Below the pieces are notes generated by a model. That model had not been told where the DNA came from. It saw nothing but the letters and a program-made list of their open reading frames with translations, and made no database searches. DNA of 6,762 nt from CAZSVI01 sp964610205 (GTDB taxonomy: Bacteria; Bacillota; Clostridia; DSM-8532): assembly GCA_964610205.1 (NCBI GenBank), contig CAZSVI010000162.1, positions 1 to 6,762 of the forward strand, given 5' to 3'. Positions 5,156-6,762 of the stretch are shown piece by piece. The translations under genes were made by a program, and so were the position numbers. Positions within the stretch are counted from its first letter, which is position 1, and every line of letters begins with the position of its first letter.

Positions 5156-6631
5156 TCAGTTTATATCAATTGCATTGAATATAGTTTTCAAGTCTGATTC
5201 ATTTTCTTCATCCGATACACTGACTGCCCAAAGTTTCAACTGATGAGTCGCATAAATGGAAAGACCGCTGATAGTATAATCACCACTTATTGTAATATTA
5301 CCTATTTTACAATTACCATCCGCGTCTTGAAACTCCGCATGATCAGCATACTCCGGCAATGTAGCCGACAGTATCACCGTTACAGTCTCTCCGCTTCTTG
5401 TCACACTTTTTACCGAAAAGTCCGGCTTGCCGAAGGATATAACCGATATTTCCGCTTCCTCAAAATATTCGGCTGCCGCTTCCCCGTTCAAATCCTGGTA
5501 TGTGAGCTTTGAGGAATTGTTTTCACCCAGGATATAATCACCGTTGGCAACCCCTTTAACCTTAAAGGAAAAGCTGATGGGAGAAGCTTCATATTGCTCT
5601 GTGACTTCGTTATAGTTATAATATATATTCCCCAGAGTTCCGGTTACGGTTTGCCCGTTTATGCTGAAATTTCCAGGAGTTTCGGTTATCTGCAGCCCTT
5701 CCGGGAACGCCTCATCAAACTGAACGGAAGCAACTGTTAAATCACTCGCTATTTCATATGAAATAGCCTGATACACTTCATTCAGGGCATCTGCGGTCAT
5801 TGCCGCCTTATACTGAGCGTTTGCGCTTGTGGCAAGCCCCTCCAGTATATTCTGGTTTGAACCCGAAGAAAACGCAATCATATAGGAGTTAATATCTCTT
5901 GTGTTTATAAGATCATTAATTACTTTATAACAATACTCTACATCATCCGGTGTCGCATAAGAACCTCCGCCCTTATAAGTTGATGGGGCGCCGTCATTCA
6001 TAAAGAACCTCCCTTTATTGTCGACACTATGGTAGGTAGGCTCTCCGTCCGTTAACAGAATAAGATACTTATCCGCTGTACTGCTTCCTTTTTCCAGCTC
6101 ATAATAGGCCCTTCTTAATCCATCGCCTATATTGGTGCCGCCTCCCGTCACTAAACTGTTTATTTCGGCTTTTACATCCTCCAGTTGTGTCGTCAGTCCT
6201 TTCTTAACAATGGCCGTATTGCTGTATGTGATTAAGGATACCTTCACTCCCTCGTCACCGGCGATGTTGTTAATAAAATTAATGGCTGCGTTCTTTGCTA
6301 TTGTAATTCTTTTTTTGCTGCTCTGATTTGTTTGGTTTCCGTATACATCCCATTCCATACTTCCGGAGACGTCGATTATAAGGACAATTTCTTTCTCCTG
6401 CTGCGGGTTCACGCTGTCATAGGGTATAGGCTGCGGTGCAATGGAATAATTCACGTCAAATGTTTCATTAAGAAATACCTGGCTGCCGCTGACATTTCTG
6501 CCTGTCGTAACCGGCATATTTGTTATGTCTTCCGCAAAAACCGGAGCTGCCGCGCATATGCTCATCATCATAAACAGGATGACGGCAATGGCAAGGACTT
6601 TAAGTATGGATCTTTTTTCAATTGCATACAT
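5156..6631 (-). CDS. Secreted von Willebrand factor type A domain protein
   Basis: The 491-residue protein has a signal peptide: basic start, hydrophobic core about residues 9-29, and a VFA|ED cleavage site after residue 33. A vWA domain follows at about 80-295 with a complete metal-ion-dependent adhesion site: D87-V-S89-G-S91, T166 in GGGTNIGDGL and D195 in LLTDGEP. Such domains bind a divalent metal and usually a protein ligand. Residues about 298-400 form a beta-rich segment (FPEGLQI...VTGTLGNIYY) like the repeats that follow vWA in Gram-positive adhesins, and 402-491 look like a further small beta domain ending in KTIFNAIDIN. There is no LPxTG sorting signal, C-terminal membrane helix or lipobox, so the protein is probably released or held non-covalently. 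The ribosome binding site AAGGAG lies about 10 bases upstream, slightly far. The gene follows a partial gene by 26 bases; its ligand is unknown. Confidence 0.9.
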   Translation of the reverse strand: MYAIEKRSILKVLAIAVILFMMMSICAAAPVFAEDITNMPVTTGRNVSGSQVFLNETFDVNYSIAPQPIPYDSVNPQQEKEIVLIIDVSGSMEWDVYGNQTNQSSKKRITIAKNAAINFINNIAGDEGVKVSLITYSNTAIVKKGLTTQLEDVKAEINSLVTGGGTNIGDGLRRAYYELEKGSSTADKYLILLTDGEPTYHSVDNKGRFFMNDGAPSTYKGGGSYATPDDVEYCYKVINDLINTRDINSYMIAFSSGSNQNILEGLATSANAQYKAAMTADALNEVYQAISYEIASDLTVASVQFDEAFPEGLQITETPGNFSINGQTVTGTLGNIYYNYNEVTEQYEASPISFSFKVKGVANGDYILGENNSSKLTYQDLNGEAAAEYFEEAEISVISFGKPDFSVKSVTRSGETVTVILSATLPEYADHAEFQDADGNCKIGNITISGDYTISGLSIYATHQLKLWAVSVSDEENESDLKTIFNAIDIN

Positions 6632-6657
6632 GAAAATTCATCTCCTTTTTATAAAAA

Positions 6658-6762
6658 TCATTTTTGTACAAAACGAATTATATAGATTATTTTAGAGTCC
6701 TCCTGCTGCGATTCAATTAAAAAATCACCGTCTTCCCCTATGTCCTCTTTGATGTTAATCAC
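6658..6762 (-). CDS. C-terminal end of an unidentified gene, enters from the right edge
   Basis: This minus-strand frame is open from the window edge for 34 codons to a TGA at 6658-6660 and reads VINIKEDIGEDGD... to ...IIYIIRFVQK. The other two minus-strand frames hit stops within the first few bases of the edge, which favours this one. It ends 26 bases before the vWA start codon, so the two genes are probably co-transcribed. I do not recognise the family; the acidic stretch followed by a strand-like IIYIIRF tail could close many small domains. It may be chance, given the short length. Confidence 0.5.
   Translation of the reverse strand: MINIKEDIGEDGDFLIESQQEDSKIIYIIRFVQK

Overview
The window looks like ordinary chromosome from a low-GC Gram-positive bacterium of the class Clostridia. 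The evidence is AT-rich intergenic DNA, strong AGGAG/GGAGG ribosome binding sites, a YqeG-AroE-ComFB gene string, a short DUF445 protein and a tRNA gene that encodes its own CCA end. I cannot name the genus from sequence alone.

Layout from left to right. (1) Positions 1-460, minus: N-terminal part of a TIGR01212/YhcC-type radical SAM protein that runs off the left edge. (2) 645-1244, plus: a 199-residue DUF445 membrane protein, divergent from the first gene across a short two-way promoter region. (3) A convergent gap with two inverted repeats, one a possible terminator. (4) A minus-strand operon read from right to left: yqeG-like HAD phosphatase (2663-3154), a frameshifted shikimate dehydrogenase-like gene (1744-2630) and a ComFB-family gene (1439-1711), with 32-base gaps between them. 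Its likely promoter overlaps a 16-base palindrome that looks like an operator. (5) 3544-4605, plus: a branched-chain aminotransferase with a hairpin just ahead of its ribosome binding site. (6) 4606-4966: a gene-free stretch packed with inverted and tandem repeats, a minus-strand terminator, tRNA promoter candidates and a REP-like hairpin. (7) 4967-5040, plus: tRNA-Gln(CUG), with its own terminator. (8) 5156-6631, minus: a secreted 491-residue von Willebrand factor A protein, preceded by the last 34 codons of another gene that enters from the right edge.

How the genes relate. yqeG beside an aroE-type gene is a familiar Firmicutes arrangement, and ComFB links the same transcript to competence or cyclic-dinucleotide biology. 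The aminotransferase and the AroE-like protein both belong to amino-acid metabolism but are divergent and probably regulated separately. The vWA gene is an unrelated surface or secreted function.

No clearly new multi-gene system is visible. The points most worth a second look are the AroE-like gene (frameshift plus replaced shikimate-site residues), the palindrome over the yqeG promoter, the repeat-dense 4606-4966 interval with a REP-like hairpin in the tRNA leader, and G37 in the tRNA-Gln anticodon loop.
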